This document shows, one piece after another, positions 41,363 to 50,088 of a stretch of DNA of 64,000 nt. Origin of the DNA: Clostridiaceae bacterium. Its GTDB lineage: Bacteria; Bacillota; Clostridia; DUPQ01. Both the position numbers and the translations under genes were made by a program. The notes under the pieces were generated by a model. It saw only the letters and a list, made by a program, of their open reading frames with translations, made no database searches and was not told the DNA's origin. Every line of letters begins with the position of its first letter. Position 1 is the first letter of the stretch. Where the stretch lies: NCBI GenBank assembly GCA_012838235.1, contig DUPQ01000009.1, positions 1 to 64,000 of the forward strand, given 5' to 3'.

Positions 41363-42812
41363 TTAAAATCTCCTCAACTGTAATGTTTTTCTTCCACGAC
41401 AACCTTGAAACTATGAATGAAACGGCTACGGATGTTGCCATAGCTATACATCCTGCTACCGTGGAATATGTCATCCCTTTTATAATAACAAGTGTCATCA
41501 TTACTGTAAAGCCGGAAAGCATACCGGCAAAAGCGGAAACTTTATCCGCTCTCCTGCTGTATATCCCTACAACATAAGGACCTAAGAAGCATCCTGCCAG
41601 CGTTCCCCATGAGAGATTCATCAATGTTACTATTGCGTTATTATTCATAAGAGCCATTATTACCGATATCACTACAAAAACACCGCAAAGTATTCGAAAA
41701 AGAGTAAGCTGACTCTTTTCACTCATATCCTTCTTTATGTATCCTTTGACCAGATCCACCGATATTGATGATGCGGATACCAGCACCAGTGATGACAAAG
41801 TTGACATAGACGCAGCCAGTATAAGTACCATGAATATACCTAAAAAAGCATCGGGCAGTATCTTAACCAACATATTGGGTACAATGGTATCTACAGAACC
41901 GTTCGGTATCTCGGAAAAGAAAAGTCGTCCGAACGAGCCGGTCAGGTATGCTCCTATACCTATAACCGCAGCAAAAACCGTAGCGATTATTGTTCCTTTC
42001 TTTATAGAAGATTCATCTTTTATTGCATAAAATTTATGCACCATCTGAGGCAGTCCCCAGACTCCGAAACTTGTTATCAACACCAATGAAAGAAGTTTCC
42101 AGGGATCGGGACCTGTTATCGTGCCTAAACCTTCTTTAATATTGTTTAAAGAAGCCAATCCGTTGGCAAATCCGTTTACCTCGGGTGATTTTACAACATA
42201 TACAACAATGATAACCGTACCTATAATCATTATTGTGCCCTGAATAAGGTTATTAAGTGCCGTTGCGATATATCCTCCGAGAACAAGATATATCAAAGTA
42301 AAAGCGGCCATTATAATAACGGTAATTGTAAATGCCTGCGAAACCGATACCGATGCGGGAAAGAGCTTGGAAAACAGGTATCCCAGCCCTTTATAGACCG
42401 AAGCTGTATACGGAACCAGAAATATAAATGTCAGTACTGAAGTAAAAATCTTGAGAGCTTCCGAGTCATATCTTTTCTGAAAGAACTCCGGCATGGTCTT
42501 TGCGTCCAATTCTCTCGTTATGGATCGTGTTCTTTTTGCAAGCACTCTCCATGCCAGATAGCTGCCCGCAACCGCATTACCTATACCAATCCAGACGGCG
42601 GAAGTACCCATTTCCCATCCTATACCACCGGCATAACCTATAAAGATAACCGCACTGAAATAGGAAGTTCCGTAAGCCAAAGCCGAGAGCCAAGCTCCCA
42701 TTTTTCTTCCGCCCAACAAAAAATCGTCAATGTTCTTAATCTTTCTGACGCTGTAGATTCCCACAGCCACCTGTATAGCGATAAATATAGCAATAATAAT
42801 GATCTTAATCAT
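41337..42812 (-). CDS. Sodium:solute symporter (SSF family)
   Basis: Multi-TM; 'AYGTSYFSAVIFIGYAGGIGWEMG', 'GFGVWGLPQMVHKFYAIKDE'-like PutP/PanF landmarks. Confidence 0.92.
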   Translation of the reverse strand: MIKIIIIAIFIAIQVAVGIYSVRKIKNIDDFLLGGRKMGAWLSALAYGTSYFSAVIFIGYAGGIGWEMGTSAVWIGIGNAVAGSYLAWRVLAKRTRSITRELDAKTMPEFFQKRYDSEALKIFTSVLTFIFLVPYTASVYKGLGYLFSKLFPASVSVSQAFTITVIIMAAFTLIYLVLGGYIATALNNLIQGTIMIIGTVIIVVYVVKSPEVNGFANGLASLNNIKEGLGTITGPDPWKLLSLVLITSFGVWGLPQMVHKFYAIKDESSIKKGTIIATVFAAVIGIGAYLTGSFGRLFFSEIPNGSVDTIVPNMLVKILPDAFLGIFMVLILAASMSTLSSLVLVSASSISVDLVKGYIKKDMSEKSQLTLFRILCGVFVVISVIMALMNNNAIVTLMNLSWGTLAGCFLGPYVVGIYSRRADKVSAFAGMLSGFTVMMTLVIIKGMTYSTVAGCIAMATSVAVSFIVSRLSWKKNITVEEILNEKVVTGE

Positions 42813-42882
42813 ACTACCGTCCTCCCGTCCTACTTAAAGCAGATTATACGAATATTTTCTTCACTGTCAACCTTTTTCTTTG

Positions 42883-42891
42883 ATTATAGCA
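42883..42891 (-). promoter_or_regulatory. Putative extended -10 element (TGC-TATAAT) for the symporter-iorAB operon
   Basis: Minus-strand TTGCTATAAT about 70 nt upstream of the symporter ATG at 42812. Confidence 0.4.
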
Positions 42892-42907
42892 ACAAAATTC
42901 GGTAAAT

Positions 42908-43294
42908 TTAACGATACATGGCCAATTCAATGCTGTCCATATACTGTCCCAACGACATGTTGAATTTCTGATAATCCGTATTTCTGAATTCCTCATTTTG
43001 CGCCGGCAGCGCAACATTAACCGTCTGAAGTTGGTTATAGAAAGTTATCATGAGCGGAACTTTAATTATTGTGGATAACCCGCGGATTGTCATACTTCCG
43101 GCTTCTTCCAGTTTCATGATATCTTCTCCTGAAGTAACACTCACCGGTTTATCATCAACCAGAATCTCCGTTTTCTTAAAAAACCGGTAAGCCGTACCGA
43201 CACCTTTTTGAATTTGTTCCCATCCTACCCTGTATGTCAGATTAAACGTTGCAGCCAACCATCCTTTATCTTCCGTTACACCTAATAGCAGCAT
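42908..43294 (-). CDS. Hypothetical protein, 128 aa
   Basis: ORF with RBS-like sequence, downstream of and co-oriented with pncB; no recognised motif. Confidence 0.65.
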   Translation of the reverse strand: MLLLGVTEDKGWLAATFNLTYRVGWEQIQKGVGTAYRFFKKTEILVDDKPVSVTSGEDIMKLEEAGSMTIRGLSTIIKVPLMITFYNQLQTVNVALPAQNEEFRNTDYQKFNMSLGQYMDSIELAMYR

Positions 43295-43328
43295 AAGTTT
43301 TCTCCTTATAAACTAATTAATAAAAGTT

Positions 43329-44762
43329 TTATTCTCTGTTAAGCATCCTATACTTTATATCCCACAACTTCTGCGATAAATCCACGTAGTAGTTATGAGG
43401 ATTTTCAAAACGTTTAACTTCATCCCACTGTTCGTCAATCTGTTTTGCACAATATGCTCTTATCTCTTCAATGGAAGGACGGTCATATACACATTCACCG
43501 TTTTTAAATACCGGTACCAATAATTCTTTTATAGTAAAATCTTCAAATGTCTTTCTCTTCCATGTGTAGTCGGGATCAAATATGGTTAAAGGTTTGCTTG
43601 TATCGATAACTTCATCGTAAACGCATATTAAATCCGCTTCCGCCTTTAACATGTCTTTGCAATATATTCTGTATACCTTTTTAAAATGCGGTGTGGTAAT
43701 CTTTGTGGGATTTTCACTAATCTTTATCTTGGGAATAACATTTCCCTTATCATCTTCCACTGCCACAAGTTTGTATACCCCGCCGAATACCGGATCGCTT
43801 TCCGAAGTTATAAGGCGCTCACCTACTCCGAAGGAATCCAATGTTGCTCCCTGATGAATAACATCCCTGATAATATACTCATCCAGAGAATTGGATGCCG
43901 TTATCTTACATTCGGTCATTCCGGCTTCATCCAGCATCGCTCTGGCTTTCTTGGAAAGATATGTGATGTCTCCCGAGTCCAGTCTTATTGCACATTTCTT
44001 AATACCCAACTCTTTAAACACTTTAATGGCATTGGGTACACCGCTTTTAAGCACATTATATGTGTCTACCAGTAAAACACAGTTATCGGGATAGGTTTTG
44101 GCATATATATAAAATGCTTCATATTCGGTATCAAACATCTGAACCCATGAATGAGCCATGGTTCCGCCTGCGGGTACGCCGTACATTTTGTCAGCCAATG
44201 TACAGGATGTACCGGCACATCCGCCTATATATGCCGCTCTTGCTCCCAGCACCGATGCAGCCGTTCCCTGAGCTCTTCTTGCTCCGAATTCCATTATAGG
44301 ACGCCCTTTTGCCGAACGGACTATACGGTTGGATTTGGTTGCTATCAACGATTGATGATTGACAGTAAGAAGTATAAAGGTCTCTAAAATCTGTGCCTCA
44401 ATTGTTTTTGCTCTTACCGTTATCAGCGGTTCGTTGGGGAAAACCACCGTGCCTTCGGGAACGGCATAGATATCACCGGTAAATTTAAAACCCTTAAGAT
44501 ATTTCAAAAAACCTTCATCAAAACATTTCTTGGAACGTAAAAAAGCTATATCTTCATCTGTAAACTCAAGATTCTGTATATACTCTATAACCTGGTCCAA
44601 TCCGCATGCAATGGCAAAACCGCCGTTATCGGGATTGTTTCTGTAAAACATATCAAAATAGCAATACTTATCCTTATACCCCGCTATATAATATCCGTTA
44701 GCCATTGTAAGCTCGTAATAATCGCAAAGCAATGTGTAGTTATTTACTATATCTTTATTCAT
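43329..44762 (-). CDS. pncB: Nicotinate phosphoribosyltransferase
   Basis: 'LLCDYYELTMANGYY', 'EFGARRAQG', 'GGTMAHSWVQMFDTEYEAF', 'IRLDSGDITYLSKKAR'. Confidence 0.96.
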   Translation of the reverse strand: MNKDIVNNYTLLCDYYELTMANGYYIAGYKDKYCYFDMFYRNNPDNGGFAIACGLDQVIEYIQNLEFTDEDIAFLRSKKCFDEGFLKYLKGFKFTGDIYAVPEGTVVFPNEPLITVRAKTIEAQILETFILLTVNHQSLIATKSNRIVRSAKGRPIMEFGARRAQGTAASVLGARAAYIGGCAGTSCTLADKMYGVPAGGTMAHSWVQMFDTEYEAFYIYAKTYPDNCVLLVDTYNVLKSGVPNAIKVFKELGIKKCAIRLDSGDITYLSKKARAMLDEAGMTECKITASNSLDEYIIRDVIHQGATLDSFGVGERLITSESDPVFGGVYKLVAVEDDKGNVIPKIKISENPTKITTPHFKKVYRIYCKDMLKAEADLICVYDEVIDTSKPLTIFDPDYTWKRKTFEDFTIKELLVPVFKNGECVYDRPSIEEIRAYCAKQIDEQWDEVKRFENPHNYYVDLSQKLWDIKYRMLNRE

Positions 44763-44870
44763 TTCTTACCTCTTTTCCGCCGAAATACCAACGACTTAAT
44801 GATATTATAACATTTATAACAAACCTGTTGCGTAAATATTGCCTAATATGTTAATATTACAAAAGTATCA

Positions 44871-44956
44871 GCCGGCGTGGTGGAATGGCAGACGCACCGG
44901 ACTCAAAATCCGGTATAGGAGACTATGTGTGGGTTCAAGTCCCACCGCCGGTACCA
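44871..44956 (+). tRNA. tRNA-Leu (anticodon CAA), CCA encoded
   Basis: Acceptor GCCGGCG/CGCCGGT, anticodon stem CCGGA-CTCAAAA-TCCGG, long variable arm TATAGGAGACTATG, T arm GTGGGTTCAAGTCCCAC, 3' ACCA. Confidence 0.95.
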
Positions 44957-44961
44957 GGCAA

Positions 44962-44997
44962 GAGGGTCTTTAAGTATATTTAGACCCTCATTTTTTT
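44962..44997 (+). terminator. Rho-independent terminator after tRNA-Leu
   Basis: GAGGGTCT-loop-AGACCCTC followed by ATTTTTTT. Confidence 0.92.
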
Positions 44998-45121
44998 AAA
45001 TTTCAAACTTTTCAAAATATGTTTTTTACAATTAAGTTAATTTTATGTTCCCATCATCAACATTTTTGGTTGATAAAAATGTGTTATACATAACATTTTT
45101 CTAACTTATGGCCTAAAAGTA

Positions 45122-45151
45122 TTGATTTTTCTGTATATTCAGGAGTATAAT
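45122..45151 (+). promoter_or_regulatory. Putative sigma-A promoter of the DUF4143 ATPase gene
   Basis: TTGATT, 18-nt spacer, TATAAT; ATG follows at 45172. Confidence 0.5.
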
Positions 45152-45171
45152 GATTATCGAGGTTGAATACT

Positions 45172-46467
45172 ATGAAAAGAATGATAGAAGATAAATTAAA
45201 CAAATGGAAAGTTTCCGGTTCAAGAAAGCCTTTGTTACTTATGGGTGCAAGACAGGTAGGAAAAACTTATTCATGTTTAGAGTTCGGAAAAAATAATTAT
45301 CAAAATGTCGTATACCTGAATTTTGAAGGTGATATGAGACTGCTTCATGATATTTTCAGAGAAGACCTGGAACCTGCACGAATTGTGCAAGAACTTAGTT
45401 ATTATTCCAAACAAGCTATAATACCTGAGAAAACCCTGATAATTTTTGACGAAATACAAGCATGTGAAATGGCACTCAATTCTTTAAAATATTTTTGTGA
45501 AAATGCTCCACAGTACAATATTATTGCTGCCGCCAGTCTGCTTGGTATTGCGATAAATCGTGGCAAATATTCATTTCCGGTAGGAAAAGTTGATATGGTT
45601 ACTATGTATCCGATGTCATTTGATGAGTTTTTATATGCATGCGGGAAAGATCTTTTGCTGGAAAAAATAAAGGAATCATTTTCGTCATTTAAACCGCTTT
45701 CGGCAGTATATCATGAGGAAGCATTAAGCCTTTATCACAGCTATCTCGTGATTGGCGGTTATCCGGCAGTAGTTAAAACATATCTTGAGAAAAATGATTT
45801 TAATGTAGTTAAAGCTCAACAAGCCAATATTGCCAACGCATATATTGCAGACATGGCAAAATACTCAACCCCGAATATTACTATAAAAAGTACGGATATT
45901 TTCAATACCTTACCTGCACAACTTGCAAAGGAAAACACAAAATTCCGGTACAATATTATTAAAAGTTCTGCCAGGGCTAAAGACTATGAGCTTAGCTTAC
46001 AATGGTTAAAAGCTGCAAATGTGGTGCTGGAAAGTATTAAAGCTACGGAAGCAAAACATCCTTTATCCGTTTATCAGGAAATTGATTCGTTTAAAATATA
46101 TTACTCCGATGTAGGACTGCTCTCCTATAAAGCGGGAATTCAACCTCAAGATGTGATATCAAATATATCTTCGCATAGAGCACGCGGTATGCTCGCCGAA
46201 AATTATGTTGCTCAACAATTGGTTGCTGCCGGATATCCGCTGAATTATTGGCAGTCAAGCGGAACAGCGGAAATAGATTTCATAATTCGTATAGATGATT
46301 CAATTATTCCGATAGAGGTAAAATCAGCAGATAATGTAAGGTCCAGAAGTTTGTCTGTTTTTGCAGATAAGTACAATCCGGATTATGCTATCAGGTTTTC
46401 GACAAAAAACTTCGGATATGAGAACAGTATTAAATCTATCCCGTTATATGCAGTTTTTTGTCTATAA
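45172..46467 (+). CDS. AAA-type ATP-binding protein with DUF4143-like C-terminus
   Basis: Walker A 'LMGARQVGKTY', Walker B 'LIIFDEIQ', 'MYPMSFDEFL', C-terminal 'AEIDFIIRIDDSIIPIEVKS'; ATG 45172 after GAGG preferred over TTG 45163. Confidence 0.93.
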   Translation: MKRMIEDKLNKWKVSGSRKPLLLMGARQVGKTYSCLEFGKNNYQNVVYLNFEGDMRLLHDIFREDLEPARIVQELSYYSKQAIIPEKTLIIFDEIQACEMALNSLKYFCENAPQYNIIAAASLLGIAINRGKYSFPVGKVDMVTMYPMSFDEFLYACGKDLLLEKIKESFSSFKPLSAVYHEEALSLYHSYLVIGGYPAVVKTYLEKNDFNVVKAQQANIANAYIADMAKYSTPNITIKSTDIFNTLPAQLAKENTKFRYNIIKSSARAKDYELSLQWLKAANVVLESIKATEAKHPLSVYQEIDSFKIYYSDVGLLSYKAGIQPQDVISNISSHRARGMLAENYVAQQLVAAGYPLNYWQSSGTAEIDFIIRIDDSIIPIEVKSADNVRSRSLSVFADKYNPDYAIRFSTKNFGYENSIKSIPLYAVFCL

Positions 46468-46639
46468 AGCAGACCTTATAAATTTATATTTCTGATTGCT
46501 GGCAAAATATCTCATATGCAGAAAGCAGCTATATCTTTTGACTGCTCCGTTATTCTTTGCCTATTTGATTTAATGTATAATAATTATTCCACAAACTGAA
46601 TATGATATAATATAGCGGTACAGAGTTAGGAGAATTGAT

Positions 46640-47857
46640 ATGTGTGATACTATGTGGAAGTCCTTTGAAAAAGGCGGAATTTTTGCAAAAAACAGCGACA
46701 GATCTTGTAACGAGATTAATCTGGTACAGTTTATTCCCGGCGGGAAAACGGGTGGTCAACCCGTCAAGTGTACATATATAACAGTCCCGCAGGAAGAAAA
46801 GAAATATTCTGTCCTTCTGGTTCGCCCTCATTGGATGTGGGGAGCCGAAATGGGCATTAACGAGTGCGGTGTTGCTATCGGAAACGAAGCGCTTTTTACC
46901 AAATCAAAAGGTAAAAGGACAGAGCGATTACTGGGAATGGATATTCTAAGGATTGCATTGGAAAGAGCAAAAAATGCAAAAGAAGGTATAGAGGAAATAA
47001 AAAAAGCATTAACTGCGTTCGGTCAGGGAGGTAACTGTACCTTTGATAAGACGTTTTATTACGACAACAGTTTTCTGGTTGCGGATAAAAAAGAGGCATA
47101 CATTTTAGAGTCTTCGGGACTTGAGTACAAGACAAAGAAGCTGGAAGGTTACGGTAATATTTCCAACCGTATCACTATTGAAGAGGATGATTTTGCAAAA
47201 AAACATACTAACAATCTCATTACTCATTTTGCCGGTTCAATGAAGAGACAGAACTGTGCCTGCAATGCCATAAAAGATGCAAAGGGTATAAGGGATGTAT
47301 TTGGCGCATTAAGAGCACATGATACAGATGACAGGCACAAACTATACACAAAAGGAAGTGTTTCCTCTGTTTGTATGCACCAGAGTTTTCTCGGAGATCA
47401 TACAACCGGAAGTATGGTAGTAGATTTCAGAGAAGATATCCCGGTCATCTGGGTAACAGGCTCCTCTACCCCCTGCTTATCGGTATTCAAACCTGTCTTC
47501 TTCGGGCATATTAATCCCCCGGTTTTCTTAGATGAAAAAGATAGCCTGAATTATTGGTTAAAAAGAGAGTACTTAAACAGAGCAATATTCGCAGGCTTAA
47601 CGAATGCCGATTCCCATATCAAGCAGGTAAAAGAGATAGAAGAAGATTTTATATCAGGCTATGAGTCCTTGCTGAAGAAAGGGGCAACAGTAGAACAATT
47701 TGCCGATTTTTCAAAGAAGTGCTCGGAGAAAGAAGAGACTTTCATAAACAGCTACTCAAAAATCATAGAGACCGTGAAAAACCGTACCGTGCAACTTCCC
47801 GGAATGTGGGGAAAAAAGACAAAAAGACTTATTGAGCAAAATCATATGAAATATTAA
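46640..47857 (+). CDS. C69-family dipeptidase/secernin-like Ntn hydrolase
   Basis: N-terminal MCDT nucleophile Cys2, 'FAKNSDRSCNEINLVQFIP', 'MGINECGVAIGNEA'. Confidence 0.85.
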   Translation: MCDTMWKSFEKGGIFAKNSDRSCNEINLVQFIPGGKTGGQPVKCTYITVPQEEKKYSVLLVRPHWMWGAEMGINECGVAIGNEALFTKSKGKRTERLLGMDILRIALERAKNAKEGIEEIKKALTAFGQGGNCTFDKTFYYDNSFLVADKKEAYILESSGLEYKTKKLEGYGNISNRITIEEDDFAKKHTNNLITHFAGSMKRQNCACNAIKDAKGIRDVFGALRAHDTDDRHKLYTKGSVSSVCMHQSFLGDHTTGSMVVDFREDIPVIWVTGSSTPCLSVFKPVFFGHINPPVFLDEKDSLNYWLKREYLNRAIFAGLTNADSHIKQVKEIEEDFISGYESLLKKGATVEQFADFSKKCSEKEETFINSYSKIIETVKNRTVQLPGMWGKKTKRLIEQNHMKY

Positions 47858-47955
47858 TAAAGCCACTTTCCGAATCGGTCAGTTTGGCTCTATAAAAACA
47901 GCGTAATCTTTATGACCACGCCGCTTCTTTTTGCTTATTCTTTATTCAGTTATTT

Positions 47956-48426
47956 TTACTCGGTACTTAGTTTTTCTACATCCTTGACTTTTTCATTGAT
48001 CTTTTTAATCTTACTCTTCCAAATAAAATACTGTATCAGCCAGGTAACGATAAAAATTCCTAAAAATATCGCAATGTAAGATATAACTCCTCCTACGGTG
48101 TTGGGCATCCATTTTGCAACATAAGAAATAGGAAACATAACTAAGCATATAACGGCAAAATAGATACCTGTCTGCTTTGCAAGACTCCAGGTTTCTATTT
48201 CCCATATGACGGAAGACATTGCAAATCCTGCTCCCAGTATTCCCGACAAAACTGTCTGTAATATAACGGCATTGAGTTCACTGCCCACTTTTTCCACCAA
48301 TTCCGGTTTTGCAAAATGGAACATTCCGTCTCCTGCATATAGCGAAACAAGTATGGAAACTATATAGCCTATTGCAATACCCAGAGGAAAACCGAGCAAA
48401 CCGCGATTAATAATCTTCTTTTTCAT
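47956..48426 (-). CDS. Four-TM membrane protein, DUF3021-like
   Basis: Four hydrophobic helices with 'GFPLGIAIGYIVSIL' start; directly downstream of a LytTR gene, the usual context. Confidence 0.78.
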   Translation of the reverse strand: MKKKIINRGLLGFPLGIAIGYIVSILVSLYAGDGMFHFAKPELVEKVGSELNAVILQTVLSGILGAGFAMSSVIWEIETWSLAKQTGIYFAVICLVMFPISYVAKWMPNTVGGVISYIAIFLGIFIVTWLIQYFIWKSKIKKINEKVKDVEKLSTE

Positions 48427-48435
48427 TTTATCACC

Positions 48436-48876
48436 TCATATTCCTAATAATTGTTTTATTCTGGCGACAAATCGCCTTGATACATATGTAACCGTTCCGT
48501 TGGAAAGTATTACACAAATTGTTCCTGCCAGACTTAAGTCAAAACCTTTTACTTTTTTCAGATTGATAATATCCGAGTTGGATATTCGCACAAAGTTATT
48601 ATTGTCCAGCCTCTCTTCTATTTCATAAAGTCTGAGACGGAGCGTATACTCCCCGTGAGTTGTTTCGGCAAATACCTTACCGCCTGAAGCATATATACGG
48701 TAAATATCGGAAAGCTCCAACACCTTAACAATCTCCTCTTTGAATCCGGCAATTATCTGCGGTTGCTGTTCCGAAAGTTTTTTAATGACTTCATTAATCT
48801 CTTCTGTCATCTTATCCGTTACAACGATAATCTTCGGTTCTTTACAGTCTTCGTCTATCTTTATTTCTATCTGCAT
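48436..48876 (-). CDS. LytTR-family DNA-binding transcriptional regulator (no receiver domain)
   Basis: C-terminal LytTR 'LYEIEERLDNNNFVRISNSDIINLKKVKGFD...VTYVSRRFVARIKQLLGI'. Confidence 0.92.
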   Translation of the reverse strand: MQIEIKIDEDCKEPKIIVVTDKMTEEINEVIKKLSEQQPQIIAGFKEEIVKVLELSDIYRIYASGGKVFAETTHGEYTLRLRLYEIEERLDNNNFVRISNSDIINLKKVKGFDLSLAGTICVILSNGTVTYVSRRFVARIKQLLGI

Positions 48877-48948
48877 TAATCACCCCTCCCTTCTCCGCAG
48901 TTACAATATACTAAAGCAAAAAAACGATTTCCACCGATTCCTGACAGG

Positions 48949-48965
48949 TGGTCGTTTTACGACCA
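48949..48965. promoter_or_regulatory. Inverted repeat upstream of lytTR gene, candidate operator
   Basis: Perfect palindrome TGGTCGT-TTT-ACGACCA about 75-90 bp upstream of the LytTR ATG. Confidence 0.55.
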
Positions 48966-48992
48966 TAAGTGGTATTTAGTATAAGGAAAATG

Positions 48993-49970
48993 CTAATATT
49001 TAACTATTGAATGACCGAAAACATCGGCACTTATCTTAAGGAATTCCTGACACATGACATCAATTGCTTCTCTTCTGTGTCCTGCTCCTACCGGGTCGGA
49101 ATACCATTTGGCCATAAATCCGCCCTTTTTACTTCCCAGTGCATGAAACATGGTATGGCAATATCTTCTTATCTCATCCAAAGAACCTTTAACAAATATA
49201 TTCTGTATATCCACCGGGCAGAAAAAAGTAATCCTGTCTTTGTATTTCCCCAGATATTCCAGTCCCATATTCTGCTGCTGATCCATCTGAATGCAATCCA
49301 GACCGGCATCTATCAAATCGTCAAGAATACTCCTTATATCCCCGCAACTGTGAAGAATTGTATACATATTATTATCATGAGCCGCTTTATATATCCTCTT
49401 GTATCTCGGCTTCCATATCTCTCTCCATTTGTCGGGAGAAATCATTAAAGAGTTCTGTAATCCCCAATCATCGGCGAATATGAGCGAATCGACGCCGTAA
49501 CTGGCAAACCGTTCCACAATATGCACATTCATATCGGTTAAGATATCAATAAGCTGACACAAATAATCGGTATTCTCATATATATCAATCCAGGTATTTT
49601 CCAATCCTCTCAGAAAGTGAACTCGTTCGTAAATGGAAATTCCCACACCCATGGTGAATTTATCTTTGTGGTTTTCAATATTCTCCTTTACGCCTTCCCA
49701 TCTTCTATCCTCCGTTACATCGGGTATATGCATGCTTTCAAAGTCATCCCAGCTTTTAAGAGGAAATTCCTTAACTTCTCCCAGTTTGGATATACCGATA
49801 TTATCCCATACGGCATTCCATTCATCTTTGCCTTTTGAGGGTCTGTAATCGGGATTTGCCCTCATATTGATAAACTTGAAATCCGTTCCGTATTCCGGCG
49901 GAAAATCCACTGCCAGCCTGTCCGGATATTTAAACTGTAAAGTCGCTTTAACTACCTCTTTTGAATTCAT
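48993..49970 (-). CDS. Uroporphyrinogen decarboxylase (URO-D) family protein, methylcobamide methyltransferase-like
   Basis: 'MNSKEVVKATLQFKYPDRLAVDF' N-terminus, 'FADDWGLQNSLMISPDKWREIWKPRYKRIYKAAH', 'LHSCGDIRSILDDLIDAGLDCIQMDQ'. Confidence 0.88.
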   Translation of the reverse strand: MNSKEVVKATLQFKYPDRLAVDFPPEYGTDFKFINMRANPDYRPSKGKDEWNAVWDNIGISKLGEVKEFPLKSWDDFESMHIPDVTEDRRWEGVKENIENHKDKFTMGVGISIYERVHFLRGLENTWIDIYENTDYLCQLIDILTDMNVHIVERFASYGVDSLIFADDWGLQNSLMISPDKWREIWKPRYKRIYKAAHDNNMYTILHSCGDIRSILDDLIDAGLDCIQMDQQQNMGLEYLGKYKDRITFFCPVDIQNIFVKGSLDEIRRYCHTMFHALGSKKGGFMAKWYSDPVGAGHRREAIDVMCQEFLKISADVFGHSIVKY

Positions 49971-50088
49971 CATTTCCATCACCCTCATTAAAATTATATT
50001 CATTTTCATTACGAACCACAATATCCGCTATATATTCTGCCTGATTCAGGTATAATGTATCTGTAATATCAAATCAGCGAGGACACAC

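Noticed and set aside
45150-45194. Short ORF MIIEVEYYEKNDRR preceded by AGGAG before the DUF4143 gene
   Set aside because: Its ATG overlaps the predicted -10 TATAAT, so it would lie upstream of the likely transcript start.
44871-46500. tRNA-Leu as integration site of a genomic island
   Set aside because: No integrase and no visible repeat of the tRNA 3' end downstream.
46550-46831. Minus-strand 93-aa ORF overlapping the dipeptidase start
   Set aside because: Overlaps a well-supported CDS and its probable promoter; composition looks spurious.
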